In this document: positions 63,257-64,000 of the stretch, piece by piece
Position numbering within the stretch: position 1 is the first letter of the stretch
Layout: every line of letters begins with the position of its first letter
DNA from: Dendrocalamus latiflorus
Lineage: Eukaryota > Streptophyta > Magnoliopsida > Poales > Poaceae
Assembly: GCA_017311315.1 (NCBI GenBank)
Contig: CM029670.1
Span: forward strand, 23,029,449-23,093,448
DNA length: 64,000 bases
Direction: 5' to 3'
The notes under the pieces: model-generated
Database searches by the model: none
What the model was told of the DNA's origin: nothing
The model's input: the letters and a program-made list of their open reading frames with translations, nothing else
Position numbers and translations under genes: made by a program

Positions 63257-64000
63257 CTGTTGCCTTCTCCGCTATCGGCCTCCACTGTTGCAGCTCGAGC
63301 ATGGCCGGCTTGATCTCCTCCATGGATCGGAGAATCTCACTTCCTTGTGCTTGCAACTCCTTGATTGACTCTCCTTGAGCCTTGATCGCCTTGATCAGAT
63401 TGGTGATTTGATCCATCTCCACCGCTCGGGTTTGGGTTCTCGTGCGATAATACGGCGGCTCCAGGGCTTTCAGACTTGCGCTCTGATACTAGAATGTTAC
63501 GATTCTCTGTACAGCTTTACCAATCAACACTAAGATCAAGTCTATTATAGGATTTGGGGGATCTGGGAAGAAGGAGATGGGTATAGGAGACAGAGTTGGG
63601 GAATAGGGAATAGAGCCTTTGCCTAATACTTGGTCGTTACCCTCTACTAGCCAACTCGTCACACAAGTACCATCTGGTATCACCCTGACCTGGGAGTGCC
63701 TCGGCCATATACTGGTTCATACAGCCCATTAGTCCTTGGAGTATATCCGGCTGGGCCTTCTCTCCCCGGTGCTGGCTTATCTTCCAGTTCCTTCTCTTGC
63801 CAGACGAGCTCCAGTAGCAGAAATCACGACACGTTGGTAGCGGTGACTGCGATATCCTTTAGGAGGATAATGATCTCGGCAGTGGCTAGGGCCTTGAAGC
63901 TCCTACTCAAAACAAAAGTAAAGGCCGCGTGTCTGGTTCCCGATGAGCGGAGGCAGAGGCGGAGGCCAGCGCGAAGTTGCGCGAGAGGAGGCGAAGGCCA
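63257..64000 (-). mobile_element. Second V-type gypsy copy (V2): gag start, primer-binding site, LTR
   Basis: Gag N-terminus at 63422-63257 (MDQITNLIKAIKAQGESIK), primer-binding site at about 63480-63491 (TAGTATCAGAGC on the minus strand, one change from the usual site), LTR from 63495 (TGTTACGATTC) running off the window. Same orientation as V and about 90% alike by eye over gag start and LTR. Confidence 0.78.

Noticed and set aside
1..64000. Host genes, tRNA, rRNA, microRNA or a defence-type gene cluster
   Set aside because: Every substantial conserved frame is assigned to a transposon; TGGTATCAGAGC sites are primer-binding sites, not tRNA genes.

Overview
The window is plant nuclear DNA, almost certainly from a grass and most plausibly rice (Oryza). 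Introns are canonical GT-AG, the retrotransposon primer-binding sites match plant initiator-tRNA-Met (TGGTATCAGAGCC) or the grass Tat-type site (TGGCGCCGTCCG...), and the families (CACTA, PIF/Harbinger, copia, chromovirus-like and Tat-type gypsy) are those of rice intergenic DNA. I found no convincing host gene, rRNA, tRNA or CRISPR. Family affiliations come from recognised motifs; no database was searched.

The whole window is a nest of transposons. Left: the right-hand 5.2 kb of a CACTA (En/Spm) element (1-5209, TIR at 5191-5209) with a 7-exon Transposase_24-like gene. It sits just behind the stop codon of a Myb/SANT-like ORF1 of a PIF/Harbinger element (5213-7418, minus), which itself sits 5 bp inside the LTR of an old copia element here called X (minus; pieces 7419-8610, 25146-26181 and 39842-39888).

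Middle: X was split by copia element Y (plus; 8611-15866 and 24144-25145). Y was split by a complete copia element A (minus; 15867-24138, TSD GAGGA) that has a 1,319-codon uninterrupted polyprotein and LTRs identical by eye. The 5' LTR of X was split by a full-length Tat-type gypsy element Z (plus; 26182-39836, TSD GCAAG). Z carries degenerate gag-pol, two tandem-repeat arrays, an antisense intron-containing gene, and a solo LTR (36864-39017, TSD CGGCG).

Right: an internally deleted gypsy element V (minus; 39889-41452 and 46733-47520) is split by copia U (minus; 41453-46727, TSD CTACC). Then come a copia remnant T (47521-48261) and a long AT-rich LTR-like segment S (48262-48395 and 58883-63256), split by non-autonomous gypsy W (minus; 48396-58877, TSD GGCCT). 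The window ends in a second V-type copy (63257-64000).

The most notable content is W: its LTRs are identical by eye, it has gag-protease but no reverse transcriptase or integrase, and it holds a 5.25-kb array of about 81 units of 65 bp. Its relative Z carries about 10 homologous 67-bp units at the equivalent place. This looks like a satellite array growing inside a recently moved, trans-mobilised retrotransposon. By-eye LTR divergence agrees with the nesting: A and W about 0%, U about 1%, Z about 2.4%, Y about 3%.
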